Of a stretch of 64,000 nucleotides of DNA, positions 11,215 through 21,289 are shown one piece after another. Numbering within the stretch: the stretch's first letter is position 1; every line of letters begins with the position of its first letter. Under the pieces are notes generated by a model, which was not told where the DNA came from, ran no database searches, and saw only the letters and a list, made by a program, of their open reading frames with translations. The position numbers were made by a program, and so were the translations under genes. Source of the stretch: Nectonema munidae (Eukaryota; Nematomorpha; Nectonematoida; Nectonematidae); the NCBI GenBank assembly GCA_030549495.1, contig JAUIRK010000985.1, forward strand, positions 310,001-374,000, in the 5' to 3' direction.

Positions 11215-12375
11215 GCTGATCCTGGATTTCATTGGCTACTTGACATTTATTTATAGGGAGTTAAAATCTCTCTCGACTTCCATTTTTTATTGGCGTGTAT
11301 ATTTCTTGTCTGGCTATCCTATTCACATAAAAAACAAGGGTGCTTCTTGGTACAAACGCTTTACAATCCCATCACTAAAGCTACAAGTTAAATGTCTCCT
11401 CCACACATTTGCCATTGATGTTCATCGTATTTAGTATTTTACTTTTTAAATTTTCATAAGTTTTTCATTTGTCCAGAATAAACATTTGGAAAAGATGGCT
11501 TCTTTTCATTGTTTAGCAGAACATCTTTAAGTTTTAGAAGAGTCGATGAACAATCCCTGTTCACAATTCATTGTAATCGATTTTCATTTCTGACATCAAG
11601 CTTAAAATATTATCACAAGCAATCAGCCCACCTTTTTTTTATAAAAAAATTATTAAACATTTTCTTATGATTTCTGAAGGAAGAAACTTTAACATTTGCT
11701 TCTAGTAAGTTCACTCTTGAGGTCGAGAACATAAAAGTTATATCACCATCAAACCATTCATCATTTTCATGACTTAATTTGGACAAAATATTTTAAGGAG
11801 CTAGAGCAGCCTTTTTCAAACTTTTTTTACTGCGACCCATAGCAAGAACCACAGTTTGCATCGCGACCCATAATGCTTAGGTGTAAAAAGACAAACTCTG
11901 TTCACTAGGTTCAGCTATTCAGCATCGACTATTATTTATAAGTCCTTTCTTTTTTGTCATGACCATTTTATTTTTCACGCGACCCACAGTTTGAAAAACG
12001 CTGAGCTAGAGGAAGAAGTAGTTCATCACTATAAGATACTGGAAGTGTAGCAGAAGGAATGTTTGGATATCGAATTAATTCCTTATTTTTTCTTTGAAAT
12101 GCCGCTTTTCAGTGATTGGACAAAACAAAAATAGCAATCATTTATGTTATTTCTTGCTCTCTTCACATCGTTGGAACAGAAAAAGGCATTTTTTCTTTTT
12201 TGTTCAGCCACTGTCGTAAATTTGTAGCACATTTATTAAGTGCGCGGTTTTTATCCTGATCGCCAACATGATGACCCAAAATGCAAAAGGTAAGATTTCT
12301 TAATATTTTTGGTAATAGAACGTTTTTGTGATTCAAAAGTTTGTTTCCCTCCACAAATATAACAGAAATTATGAT
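11215..12375 (-). pseudogene. decayed gene of the invertebrate KYDEHQW / FLCE.DSQ repeat family
   Basis: Read on the minus strand, blocks of a repeat-associated protein family of unknown function appear in order. GHHVGDQDKNRAL and LRQWLNKKEKMPFSVPTM lie at 12354-12163. A block like YPNIPSATLPVSYSDELLLP follows at about 12050-12010. NEN.LQ and LKLKDVLLNNEKKPSFPNVY lie at about 11580-11480. KYDEHQWQMCGGDI follows at about 11440, and PCFLCE.DSQTRNIHANKKW at about 11340-11280. From memory, proteins with these blocks are abundant in arthropods and some cnidarians and travel as repeats; their biochemical role is not known to me. Stops and frame changes are numerous, and a MITE interrupts it at 11807-12003, so this copy is inactive. 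Confidence 0.6.
11807..12003. mobile_element. hAT-type MITE, 197 bases, 8-base target duplication
   Basis: The left end reads CAGCCTTTTTCAAACT and the right end AGTTTGAAAAACGCTG, an inverted repeat with small mismatches. It is flanked by AGCTAGAG at 11799-11806 and again at 12004-12011. The CGACCCA words near both ends (about 11843, 11875, 11981) are subterminal repeats. There is no ORF. It sits inside the decayed KYDEHQW-family gene. A single related end (GTTTGAAAACCACTG, then AGCTAGAA) occurs at about 55410-55435. Confidence 0.85.
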
Positions 12376-12747
12376 CTTTGTTTAAACCAAGTTTCAAAAA
12401 AAAATTAAGTCCAAGTTTTTTCATGTCCGTTCAAGTTTGTTTTTTCTTATTAGGTGTTCTTAATTTTTTCTTATTTTAGAAAACATTTATAATATTAAAG
12501 AAGTTTGTAATACTTCCATTTAGTTTATAAATAAATATACAATATTTTCAATGAAAAGTAAACATTTGAAAAAGTCTTCTGAAGATTGGACGCGTAATGT
12601 TTGTACAATGAAAGTAGAAAAAATGATTATGTGTAGTTCATGTTTTGAATGATATTGCTATTCTTGTCAAGATATAAGGGCAGAGTTTTGAAACTTTTTT
12701 TATTGAAACTTGGGAGAGTAAAAATTTTCTAAAGTTAAGTAATCAAA

Positions 12748-13490
12748 TCACTCTCTAAATTTGAAGAAAAACTTGATAATATAGAAGCTTCTCAAAAAAA
12801 TTTGAGTAATTGTTATGAGAGATCAACTATCAAGTTAGATTTGAAGCTCGCTGATGTTGAAAAAACAAGTTCTGACATTAATCAGAAGTGTGAAAAATTA
12901 GTTGAATCTTGCAGTCTTTCTGGTAGGTCTAATTACACACAGAGTAATCTTAATACAATAATGATCAATGAAGCTTTTTTCAATCAACGTAATCTCGCAA
13001 CTGGTAAAAAAAAAGACGTTCAATCAATCCTGTTATTCATGGAGTGAAGGAGTTCAATGAAAAAACTCAAATTAGAATTGATGATACGGGGTATATAAAA
13101 GAGTTATTTGACGAGCATCTCAAGTTAGAAGATATAAAGATTAATGAAATAAGAAGACTTGGTAAAATCTCTGAGCCAAACGTTGATTCCAAAAGGCCTT
13201 TACGAATAGTATATCAAAGTATAGAGAGTAAAAATAAAGTTTCAAGTGCCCTCTGACTATAAAAGGATTTTTGTATCCAATGATTTGACTCCTGAAGAAA
13301 GAGACAAGTTAAAAGAACTTCGTAAGCTGTCGAAAAGCAAAAATGATGGAAATAGATCTGATGAAGGTGTCAGAGGTGATCCTGTTGTTGGGATGAGTAT
13401 AAAAAAGAAGTTTTTTTCCAAAATAAGTTTATTGTATCTGGTAAACCTCCAGTTTACATTGATACATCCAAAACCAGTTCTCTGAAAGTT
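12748..13490 (+). pseudogene. non-LTR retrotransposon ORF1 (coiled coil plus RNA-binding-like domain)
   Basis: Translation from about 12748 begins with a heptad-like stretch (FEEKLDNIEASQKNL) typical of the coiled coil of non-LTR ORF1 proteins. After a frame change near 13044 comes a domain with IRRLGKISE, KRPLRIVYQ and RIFVSNDLTPEERDKLKELR, which is the RRM-like plus C-terminal block found in ORF1 of CR1/L1-type elements, where it binds RNA and acts as chaperone. Frame changes occur near 13040 and 13250. It lies directly upstream of an endonuclease ORF in the same orientation, as expected for a two-ORF element. Inactive as it stands. Confidence 0.7.
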
Positions 13491-13529
13491 CTTTACACAA
13501 ATGCGAACCAACTATTCAAGAAATTAGGT

Positions 13530-14610
13530 GAGCTTAATTTAATGATTCATTTGCCCTCTTATGATGTAATATTTATGACTGAGTTTTTGCCGAAAAAGTC
13601 TTCTATGAATAGGTTTACCATAAATAGTTATATCTTTGAAGGGTATTCTCTGTTTCATAATTTAAGTTTGGATGATGATGGTAATTTATATTTCAGAGGA
13701 ATACTTTGTTATTTTAGAAGCAATTCACATTCGATTCATCAGATTTCTATTAATGATAGAAGCCCATCTTCAGACATTCATGAAAGCACAATGGAAATAA
13801 TTAATGAAATGTCTAATGTTGTGAGAAACGTTCGAAATGCTAATTTTATAGTGATGATGATTTTAATTATCCAATCGTGTAGAACATGATAACTCTGAAC
13901 TTTTTGAAAACTTTTTGATTCAACCGATAGAGAGAAACAGAAGAGTCTCTTCAAGCGGTAAGGAGAGCTTACCTGTTTTTTTAATTACAAACGACTTTGT
14001 TTATGATCTAGAAATACTACCAAATTTGTATAAGAGTGATCACTATTGCATAAGCTACAACATAAATATTAAAAATGTGAGAAGGAAGAAAGTTCTGATG
14101 TGCAAGTACCAAACAGCCAATTTTTCATTAATAGGAAACAATATAGTTGAAATTAATTGGGGTGAACTAGCAGGCGCAAGTTTGGAGAGTTTTTACTCTA
14201 AGTTAAAAGAAGTTATCAAAGAGCAAATAACTACTCATGTTCTGTTATCTCATTCTAAGGCTCACTTTAAACCGTATATGAACCATAAATCTATTTTGTT
14301 GTTTAAAAAAACTAAAAATGTTTTCTCTTTTCAAAAAGTTTGGTAAAATAAGTTATAAGGAAGAAGGCATGAAAATATCTAATCAGATAAGGAAACTCAC
14401 TTGAGAACTTAGAAGTAAGTATGCGGGTGATATTTTAAAAAATTATTAAAGTAAAGCCAAAATTACCTGGAGTTATATTAATAAAAAAAGAAAGAGAGCA
14501 CTGGACCTTCAAACAATAGTTGAAGAACATGGCGGCAATATTATAGAAAAAGAATGTTTACCCGAAGCAAAATGACAAGCTAAAAAGTATTTTTTTAATT
14601 TTTTAAAGGT
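13530..14610 (+). pseudogene. non-LTR retrotransposon ORF2, apurinic-type endonuclease part
   Basis: The first open part (13542-13889) carries DVIFMTEFLPKK and a GILCYFRSN block, matching the start of an endonuclease/exonuclease/phosphatase fold (the E and R positions). After a break near 13870 a second open part (13915-14346) continues with FLITNDFVYDLEILPNLYKSDHY, the C-terminal SDH catalytic motif. 14340-14605 adds LRSKYAGDILKNY and KITWSYINKKRK.R, the linker normally preceding the reverse transcriptase. About 20 bases present in the sister copy at 21.9-22.5 kb are deleted here, removing part of the DFNYPNIDW metal-binding block. The reverse transcriptase itself is absent. The enzyme would nick target DNA to prime reverse transcription. 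Confidence 0.75.
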
Positions 14611-14689
14611 GAAGTATGCGAAAAACGAACTAAAAACGTATGATTGAAATTTAAAAGTTCAAATTAAATTTTAATACAGGTTTTATTTA

Positions 14690-14795
14690 AAAAAATCCAA
14701 TAATAAAATCCTTTCTTTTATTTTTATCACCAGTGGGGGGCGTGGTGTATCCCCCCCCCCCCCATCCCCCCTCTAGATCCGCCACTGTCTACTAT
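14690..14795. repeat. end of a DNA-transposon family, with C-tract
   Basis: A long run of cytosines (about 14750-14763) is followed by CTAGATCCGCCACTG (about 14772-14786). The same terminal words end the nested insert at 54.7 kb (CTAGATCCGCCACTGG), and CTACTGGCGGATTTAAAGG begins a patch at 46017. These are ends of one repeat family whose consensus starts CAGTGGCGGATCTAG. No partner end was found here. Confidence 0.5.
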
Positions 14796-14799
14796 ATAA

Positions 14800-15590
14800 C
14801 TTAGTTAATATAAATTTATAATTATAGTTAACATTTATTGTATAAAACTTTTATTACATATTATGGAAGAAAGAAATATAATTTTTTTGTGTTTCTTTTC
14901 TTTGCAAACAGAAAGCCGATATTTGCAATTTAATAGATTGTTATTAACGATTATATTTTTTCAATATGGTGTATATATGATATAATATAGAGTTAAACAA
15001 TGTGGATAAAGATTAGGAATGCGTAGCTTTTTGCATATTATTGATAAGGATCTTTCTAAAATTAGAAAATTTCAAGTTAAAAATATTTTTTTTCTCTGAA
15101 CGCTTATATAAAGTATTAAAGTCAAAATTATTTAATTGTTTTAAGGAAAATAATGGCTGATTTGAGAAACACATTTTTATCGATAAAATTTGAGAAAATA
15201 TTGGCCGATTTCATGAACAAACCTTAGTTTTTACGATAAAATAAATTCTATGCATGTTTTAATTAATGATCATTAAAAATCAATGCATTTCTGCTATCTA
15301 TCTAGAAGATAATTTATCCTTCGTCTATAATTATTTTTCTTCTGCTTTGTGGCTTTCTTTGATTGGTTTCCAGAAAAAAAAGAAGATAGCTTTATTTGGC
15401 AAGATGAATAATACTCTTTTATTTTTCCTGCCGGTACCATGCTATGTAACGTGTCTTGTGTGCAGTTTGGCAAGAAAAATTGAATTTTGAGATTAGTATC
15501 TTTTTTAAATTATTTTTTAAGGACTTTGATTGCTTTTAATCAAAAAATATTATCACCATTCAATTCACAATATTAGAATTGGTTAACAGA
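14800..15590. other. intergenic, no gene recognised
   Basis: AT-rich. The open stretch at 15266-15490 begins with ATG but shows no recognisable domain and is not called. Confidence 0.35.
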
Positions 15591-15594
15591 ATAT

Positions 15595-16030
15595 CATACA
15601 GCATAAAAATACACAGAAAAGATCAACTATAGTAAAAATCAATAACTCGCCATGACACCATTGTACATTGACATAAAATCAGATGAGAGATCATCATACT
15701 GCGCAAAAATACACAGGAAAGATACAACTATGTAAAAACTAATAACTCATCACCACACCATATAACACGATTAAACAAACTAATCAGACCATATAAAAAA
15801 CACACACAAAACATATAAATAATTTCAACCAATCAGAATGCTTCCAGAGAAAAATACCCACATACAAATCCATCAGAACATATAAAAATACACACAAAAC
15901 ATATAAATAATTTCAACCAATCAAAATGCTTCCAGTGACAGAAACACATTTGCTTATTATTAGATAGATAATTTCAACCAATCAAAATGCTTCCAGTGAC
16001 AGAAACACACTTGCTTATTATTAGATAGAA
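15595..16030. repeat. minisatellite-bearing repeat upstream of the EGF/Ig gene
   Basis: Words such as CATATAAAAATACACACAAAAC and TTTCAACCAATCA.AATGCTTCC are repeated. A 61-base unit is present twice almost identically (about 15909-15969 and 15970-16030, each ending TTATTATTAGATAG). The same words fill the dimeric repeat at 20.4-21.2 kb, while 15600-15770 matches the reverse complement of part of that repeat. Three copies of CCAATCA/G lie at 15829, 15917 and 15978, within 250 bases of the start codon at 16072, so the repeat probably forms the proximal promoter region. Any CCAAT-factor binding is inference. Confidence 0.75.
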
Positions 16031-16071
16031 GATAATATTATTAATTCACATAATAAGAAAAACGACACAAA

Positions 16072-18786
16072 ATGTCTACTATTAATAAAGCATTAATATT
16101 TTTGTTGCTATTATTTTTATCGCTAAATAACGCAATTTTTAAAAATAAGTTATGTAGCCATGATGAAAATGATTGTCCGTTCAATTCTGAGTGCGCGGCA
16201 TACAATTCGAACCAATTTTCATGTATCTGTCGAAGAAATTATGAGTTTAATGGGACGAACTGCGTTTTAAGGGAGTTTGCGCATGAAAAAATGGAGACAG
16301 GGGAATGCAAAGGGAAATTCTGGTTCGTTCTGCATTACAATAAGCCGATTCTAGTGGAGGAAGTGGACTTTGTTTGGAGTGACCATCACTCTCGACAATT
16401 TGAATTTGAGACGAGAGTAGGTTTTGAGCTGATCAAGAGCGAAGATGGCAATTGTTTAGAGGAGAAAGCTTTCAAAGAGAACAAACTATGCAAAGCTGGC
16501 ATCATACACCAGTTAGGAGGCAAGTTCGTAGTAGAGTGTTCTCAAAAGCTTGGAATATACATCATTACTATTATTTCCAACACTAATGATTTTCACAAGT
16601 TAAAATTTAAAGATGTCAATATAAAAGGTTACAATCCAGATGATCTCATGAAGACAATAAAAGAAAAAAATATATATAAAGTTCAAGATAAGAGAAATGT
16701 AGAATTAAAAAACTTTTCCTCTCATATAAATAACTGTAACACAGCAAAAACTGGTAAGTATTATGTATTTGATTTTTCAAAATCACTTTTAAAAAATAAA
16801 GAATTAATAGATGTAACAAACATAGTTTTATATGGTAGAGAAATGAAAGGTGAGAAGAATCTAACAAGTAAAAACCGATTCAATTTATTCATGTCCATTG
16901 GCGAAAAATTTAACCCGAAAGACAGGTCATGTTTGGAATATCATAAATTAAGTAAAATTCACAGTAGAATTCACCATTTTGAAAAACACATTGACTTCTA
17001 TTACTGCTTCGGTACTACACTTGTCATAGAACCAATTGATGTGGGTACAACATTTTCCTTATGTAGGATTAAAATTTTTGGAGAAATCAGAAAGATTCAA
17101 AATTATATTTCAGAAGACGCTAAAGATACTTTTGACTTCAGCAAAAAGGGCTTAAACTCTGTTAGTGTGAAGTTTAAAGATTCTGATATGTTAAGATCTG
17201 AGTACGTGTTCGAAGGAAAGTTTAAAGTTCTGGACCTGGGCCAGCCTGAGTACGTTAAAGTTCACTTGGTTGGAATCAGTGGGATCGATGTGGGAGGAAA
17301 GAAAAACACGAAGTACTTGGTCGAAGTGGTTACTCTTTGGTCGGTGAGAAAGAGATACCGAATGAAGTGTGGATCGGTCGTGATCAATAGTGGTGAAGCA
17401 ACAAACACGTTTCACGACTGCAGAGAGGGCATCGGAGATATTATTGAGGTAAAAGTGAAGAGATTTGACGAAGAGTCGTTAAATTGCAGAGTGAAAATCA
17501 ACAAGATATTTGTCTTAGGTAGTATACACATCTTTAGACCTCAACTCCTGAACATTGATGAAGAGGAAGAAAGAGTATATGTAAAAGAAAAGAAGAAAAC
17601 TAAAATTTGTGGTGAAATTTCGCCATTCATCAAAGATCTGAGCTACTCCGTTGCCTTTGCGGGTGAATTCATAGAAGTAGTTCGCATCGATGAGAAATGC
17701 AGTTTTGTTAAAACAGTGCTGCCGAGCACGTTGTCTGTCAAAATTTACTATTCTAGCGATGAATCACTTTTTGCAAAGAGCGAGTTCCCTCTGCACACAA
17801 TCAAGGACGTAAGGCTGCTGAAGAAAGAAGAGAGAGGCATTCGTGTGGAAGTGAATGAAGAAGTGACGCTGGAGTGTCCGATCGAGAAAGACTCGGAGCA
17901 ATTTTATCACATGTACTGGAACAGGGACGGAGAAGATGAAATATACAGCAAGAACTTAACTCTACCAAAAGTGCAGTTGCAGGATTTTGGCTGGTATTTT
18001 TGCAACATCATAGAATTCCAAACAGAATTGGACAAAGCAATGAAAAACAACCCCCCAGCCATAGAAGTGGTCTCTTTTTACCTCGACGTATATAGAGAAG
18101 AAGGACATCATTACAACTTACCGATCGAGCCTTACGACAACCCCATCTACGTAAGGAAGGGCGAATCCATTTTACTTACATGCATGTATACATTTTTAGA
18201 CACATACTGGACAAAAGACAACGAAACCAAAAAAATTTCCACAACATACACTCTCTATATCAAGAATGCCGACTTTGAAAACAGTGGAACGTACACATGC
18301 TTCAGTCGCAATTCTTTCAACCTGATAGAAAAAGGCGAAAAATTAATCATCGTGTATGACGTAGAATTTACTTTACGAAAACAGATCCTAACGAACAGAA
18401 TAACGTTGGCCTGTGATCTAAATTTCGATGCGAGTTTGATGCAGAAAAAGAAAAACATACTCGACATGGACACGGAATTTTACTTCATCGCACAACACAA
18501 AGAACTCATCTACGACGGAGACGACAAAGAATTCGCTTTCAACTTTCAATGCAAACATCAGGGCTACTACGAGTGCAAGAAGACGCTCAAGTTCACCAGC
18601 CACTTCAACCATAGGACTGAGGAAGTTTCTGTGATATATCCCATATTCATGCGTAAATGCAGCCCCAAGTACGGTCTCCATGTGCTCAACATTAACTTGA
18701 TCTTCAAAATAGTGTTCACTCTGATCTGTTTCTTAAACCTGCTCCTTACCAAACTCTTCTTCTATTACTACCCCAAAAAGACCTGA
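16072..18786 (+). CDS. single-pass membrane protein with EGF, repeated beta-sandwich-like and two Ig domains
   Basis: A 904-residue single-exon protein from an ATG in a clear context (ACAAAATGT). Residues 1-22 form a signal peptide. Six cysteines at 28, 35, 41, 51, 53 and 64 make an EGF-like domain. About residues 75-510 hold three related cysteine-containing segments (words YYVFDFSKS, NIVLYGRE and CRIKIFGE) that look like galactose-binding-like beta-sandwiches, a weak call. Two Ig domains follow with the classic Cys-Trp-Cys pattern: C602/W616/C644 (DFGWYFC) and C704/W713/C743 (NSGTYTC). A hydrophobic segment at about 874-898 is followed by only about six residues (YPKKT), so there is no signalling tail. 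The architecture resembles ectodomains of Tie-like receptors without a kinase, suggesting an adhesion or ligand-binding role at the cell surface. Codons are more GC-rich after about 17180. Exact function unknown. Confidence 0.88.
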   Translation: MSTINKALIFLLLLFLSLNNAIFKNKLCSHDENDCPFNSECAAYNSNQFSCICRRNYEFNGTNCVLREFAHEKMETGECKGKFWFVLHYNKPILVEEVDFVWSDHHSRQFEFETRVGFELIKSEDGNCLEEKAFKENKLCKAGIIHQLGGKFVVECSQKLGIYIITIISNTNDFHKLKFKDVNIKGYNPDDLMKTIKEKNIYKVQDKRNVELKNFSSHINNCNTAKTGKYYVFDFSKSLLKNKELIDVTNIVLYGREMKGEKNLTSKNRFNLFMSIGEKFNPKDRSCLEYHKLSKIHSRIHHFEKHIDFYYCFGTTLVIEPIDVGTTFSLCRIKIFGEIRKIQNYISEDAKDTFDFSKKGLNSVSVKFKDSDMLRSEYVFEGKFKVLDLGQPEYVKVHLVGISGIDVGGKKNTKYLVEVVTLWSVRKRYRMKCGSVVINSGEATNTFHDCREGIGDIIEVKVKRFDEESLNCRVKINKIFVLGSIHIFRPQLLNIDEEEERVYVKEKKKTKICGEISPFIKDLSYSVAFAGEFIEVVRIDEKCSFVKTVLPSTLSVKIYYSSDESLFAKSEFPLHTIKDVRLLKKEERGIRVEVNEEVTLECPIEKDSEQFYHMYWNRDGEDEIYSKNLTLPKVQLQDFGWYFCNIIEFQTELDKAMKNNPPAIEVVSFYLDVYREEGHHYNLPIEPYDNPIYVRKGESILLTCMYTFLDTYWTKDNETKKISTTYTLYIKNADFENSGTYTCFSRNSFNLIEKGEKLIIVYDVEFTLRKQILTNRITLACDLNFDASLMQKKKNILDMDTEFYFIAQHKELIYDGDDKEFAFNFQCKHQGYYECKKTLKFTSHFNHRTEEVSVIYPIFMRKCSPKYGLHVLNINLIFKIVFTLICFLNLLLTKLFFYYYPKKT

Positions 18787-18839
18787 TATATCACAGAAAC
18801 GGAAAAATTATTTTTTTATTATTTGAAGACCTCATGTGT

Positions 18840-18900
18840 TTTCAAGGGAGGAGGGTGAGGGAGGAGGGGGAAGGCGGGGGGAGGAGAGCGGGAGGGACTT
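18840..18900 (+). other. G-rich tract, G-quadruplex candidate
   Basis: At least six runs of three or more guanines separated by short purine spacers lie within about 55 bases, starting some 60 bases after the stop codon of the EGF/Ig gene. In such AT-rich DNA this is exceptional. On the sense strand it would sit in the 3' untranslated region if the transcript extends this far. Structure is inferred from the pattern only. Confidence 0.6.
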
Positions 18901-18924
18901 TTTTAACTCTGCCTGGTAACTCTT

Positions 18925-19090
18925 CAACGTTTTACCTGCCGGTCCCAAGCCCGGATAAAAGAGGAGGGTTCAGAGCGTAGCGAACTCTTTTAAAACTAGT
19001 TCTATATCCATATGGCAGGCAAAGGGCAACAGTGCCTGTAAAAAGCCCGAAGAAGAAGAATAAAAGGGGGAATTTATGCAGTTTTTTTGA
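18925..19090. mobile_element. retroelement 3' region fragment (RTE-like)
   Basis: GCCGGTCCCAAGCCCGGAT followed by AAAAGAGGAGGGTT, and at the far end GCCCGAAGAAGAAGAATAAA, recall the conserved untranslated region and GAA-rich tail of RTE-type non-LTR elements that I know from many animal genomes. The stretch is clearly less AT-rich than its flanks. No reverse transcriptase is adjacent, so this would be a short 5'-truncated insertion. Confidence 0.4.
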
Positions 19091-19189
19091 ATAAGCAGTA
19101 CTGTTTCTCTTATATTTTAAAAGTAACACAGCCACATACATAACCAAATTTATTAGGCTCATTTTTACAACCATTTCTAGACATTATAA

Positions 19190-20070
19190 AGTATACAGCT
19201 CCCTCGTATATCTATACATATAAGAAGAACTTGAGTCTTTGATAAATGTGCTTTCCAGGAATGCAAGTTGAAGAACTGTTATGTTTGTAAAGCTCAACCA
19301 TTTTAGCTTTCTTTTTTCGTAAATAATCCTTCATATTACATCACTGAGTGGTATCATTTCTAACTTAATGACTAACTCTGTCGACTTATTTGATATTTTT
19401 GTTCTCATTGTTTATGTGTTATTTCAAAGCGGTCTTCTGGCCTAATCCATTGAACTAATATTGATTGTGATTTCCCTTTCAAATTTAAATTTTATACATT
19501 GTTAATTCTTAAGCCAAAGTAATTTTTCTTTCTTTTTTAACCATGTTATGTTTCACTCAATATTAATTTCGAATAAATTTTCTATCTATCTATAGGATAA
19601 ATCTGAAAAAACAATTAAAAAAAATATAAAAATGCATTTTACAAAAAAACCGGGTCATTTAGTAAAGAATAAATAATATTTTTAAACTCCCCACTAAAAA
19701 GTACATCAGAATATGCTGTTTTCATTTTTGTAGTCCGAAAATAAATTTTCTGTTTGACAGTGTTATTAATTTTATATATAAAATATTTTAAATGTAATAA
19801 AATATCTCAAATAAACAACTTGAAACTCTGAAAACTAAATTTCTTTTTTTACTTTACAGTATTAATATTCGAAATTACTTTTAAAGAAGTGAAGCTTCCT
19901 TCAATAAAGGATTTAACTTTTATGGTCAGTGATTCTTCATCTCAAATTCACATCAAAAACTTTTTTATCCAAAGAGCTTTTTTGTGCTTACTAAGACATA
20001 AAAAAGGCAAAACTTTTTGAGGTAGTAGAAAAAGGGTGTAAACTTACTACTATATCATTAATTTTATAAT
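19190..20070. other. intergenic; possible retroelement tail
   Basis: No gene. 19320-19600 ends in a CTATCTATCTAT run, which could be the microsatellite tail of a truncated non-LTR element. The remainder is AT-rich and unrecognised. Confidence 0.3.
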
Positions 20071-20074
20071 ATGG

Positions 20075-20240
20075 TACTCCCCGTTTAACGACGCTAATTC
20101 GGACCAACGACGCCGTCGTTAAGCGAAATTGTCGTCAAACGAATGTGTATTAACTGTACACTCTATGTACATCGATATCTTTATTTTCGTTTGTAAAATA
20201 AAAAGGTAAAACAAAGGAAACGCAAATGACAAAATATTGT
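20075..20240. mobile_element. Tigger-like transposon terminus
   Basis: TACTCCCCGTTTAACGACG starts at 20075, followed by internal ACGACG and CGTTAAGCG subterminal words. The same terminus in reverse orientation closes the Tigger remnant at 29069. The minus-strand Tigger helix-turn-helix fragment at 21.3-21.5 kb may belong to this copy, with the dimeric repeat at 20.24-21.2 kb inserted between them. Confidence 0.6.
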
Positions 20241-20243
20241 TTT

Positions 20244-21220
20244 ACTAGCCGGTCCCGTGGTCGTTTCTCGCTTCGCTCGAAACATAGGATTCTGGGTAAT
20301 GTGTATTTTGAGTTGCTAATTAAAATTCGCTCGTCGAAACGACAACGGGACCGGCTAGTTTTTATTGTTTAGGCTACGCTCGAAACATAGGATTCTGGGT
20401 AGTGTGTATTTTGAGTTGCTAATAGTGTTATATGGTGTGGTGGTCAGTTTTTAGAATAATTGTATCTTTTCTGTGTATTTTTCTATTACACCATATAAAA
20501 TACATACAAAAGGTATTTCAACCAATCAGAATGCTTCAAACACATATATACACAAAACATATAATAATTTCAACCAATCAGAATGCTTCAAGCGACAAAC
20601 CACATACAAACTCATCACACCATATAAAAATACACACAAAACACATATATATAAATAATTTGGACCAATGAGAATGCTTCCAGCGACAGCACACACACAC
20701 ACGCTAGTTATTATAATATAGACTAGGTCCGTGGTCGTTTCTCGTTCGCTCGAAACAGTGTTTCTCGTGCGCTCGAAACATAGGATTCTGGGTAGTGTGT
20801 ATATTGAGTTGTAATTCAAATTCGGTTCGCTCGAAACGACCACGGGAGGCTAGTTTTTTGTTTAGGCTACCTCGAAACATAGAATTCTTGTAGTGTGTAT
20901 TTTGAGTTGCTAATAGTGTTATATGGTGTGGTGGTCAGTTTATTGTCCCGTGGTCGTATATGGTGAAATATGGTTTAATGTTGAGTTATTTGTTTTTAAA
21001 TACACACAAAACATATAAATAATTTCAACCAATCAGAATGATTAAAGCGACACTCACACTACAGATATATGAACTCATCACACATATAAAAATACACATA
21101 AAACATATAATAATTTTAACCAATCAGAATGTTAAGACAAACACCATAAAACTCATCAAATATAAAAATACACACAAAACATATATAAATAATTTCAACA
21201 ATAGAATGTTAGGAAACACA
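20244..21220. repeat. tandem dimer of a 478-base repeat with internal palindromes
   Basis: Each unit starts with a perfect-arm inverted repeat. In unit 1 the 24-base arms (20244-20267 and 20336-20359) differ at one position and read ACTAGCCGGTCCCGT outward. In unit 2 the arms lie at 20722 and 20833-20854. Each is followed by CGAAACATAGGATTCTGGG words, then GTGTTATATGGTGTGGTGG, then a minisatellite of AACCAATCAGAATGCTTC and TACACACAAAAC words. Starts are 478 bases apart. Palindromes bounded by CTAGT plus a central minisatellite recall Helitron-like non-autonomous elements, but a Helitron 3' end is not demonstrated. The minisatellite is shared with 15.6-16.0 kb. Confidence 0.75.
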
Positions 21221-21289
21221 AAATTATTAAATAGATTAACAAAAAGTTTATGAAACAGATTGCAAAATAAAATTTTAATTATCATGACC

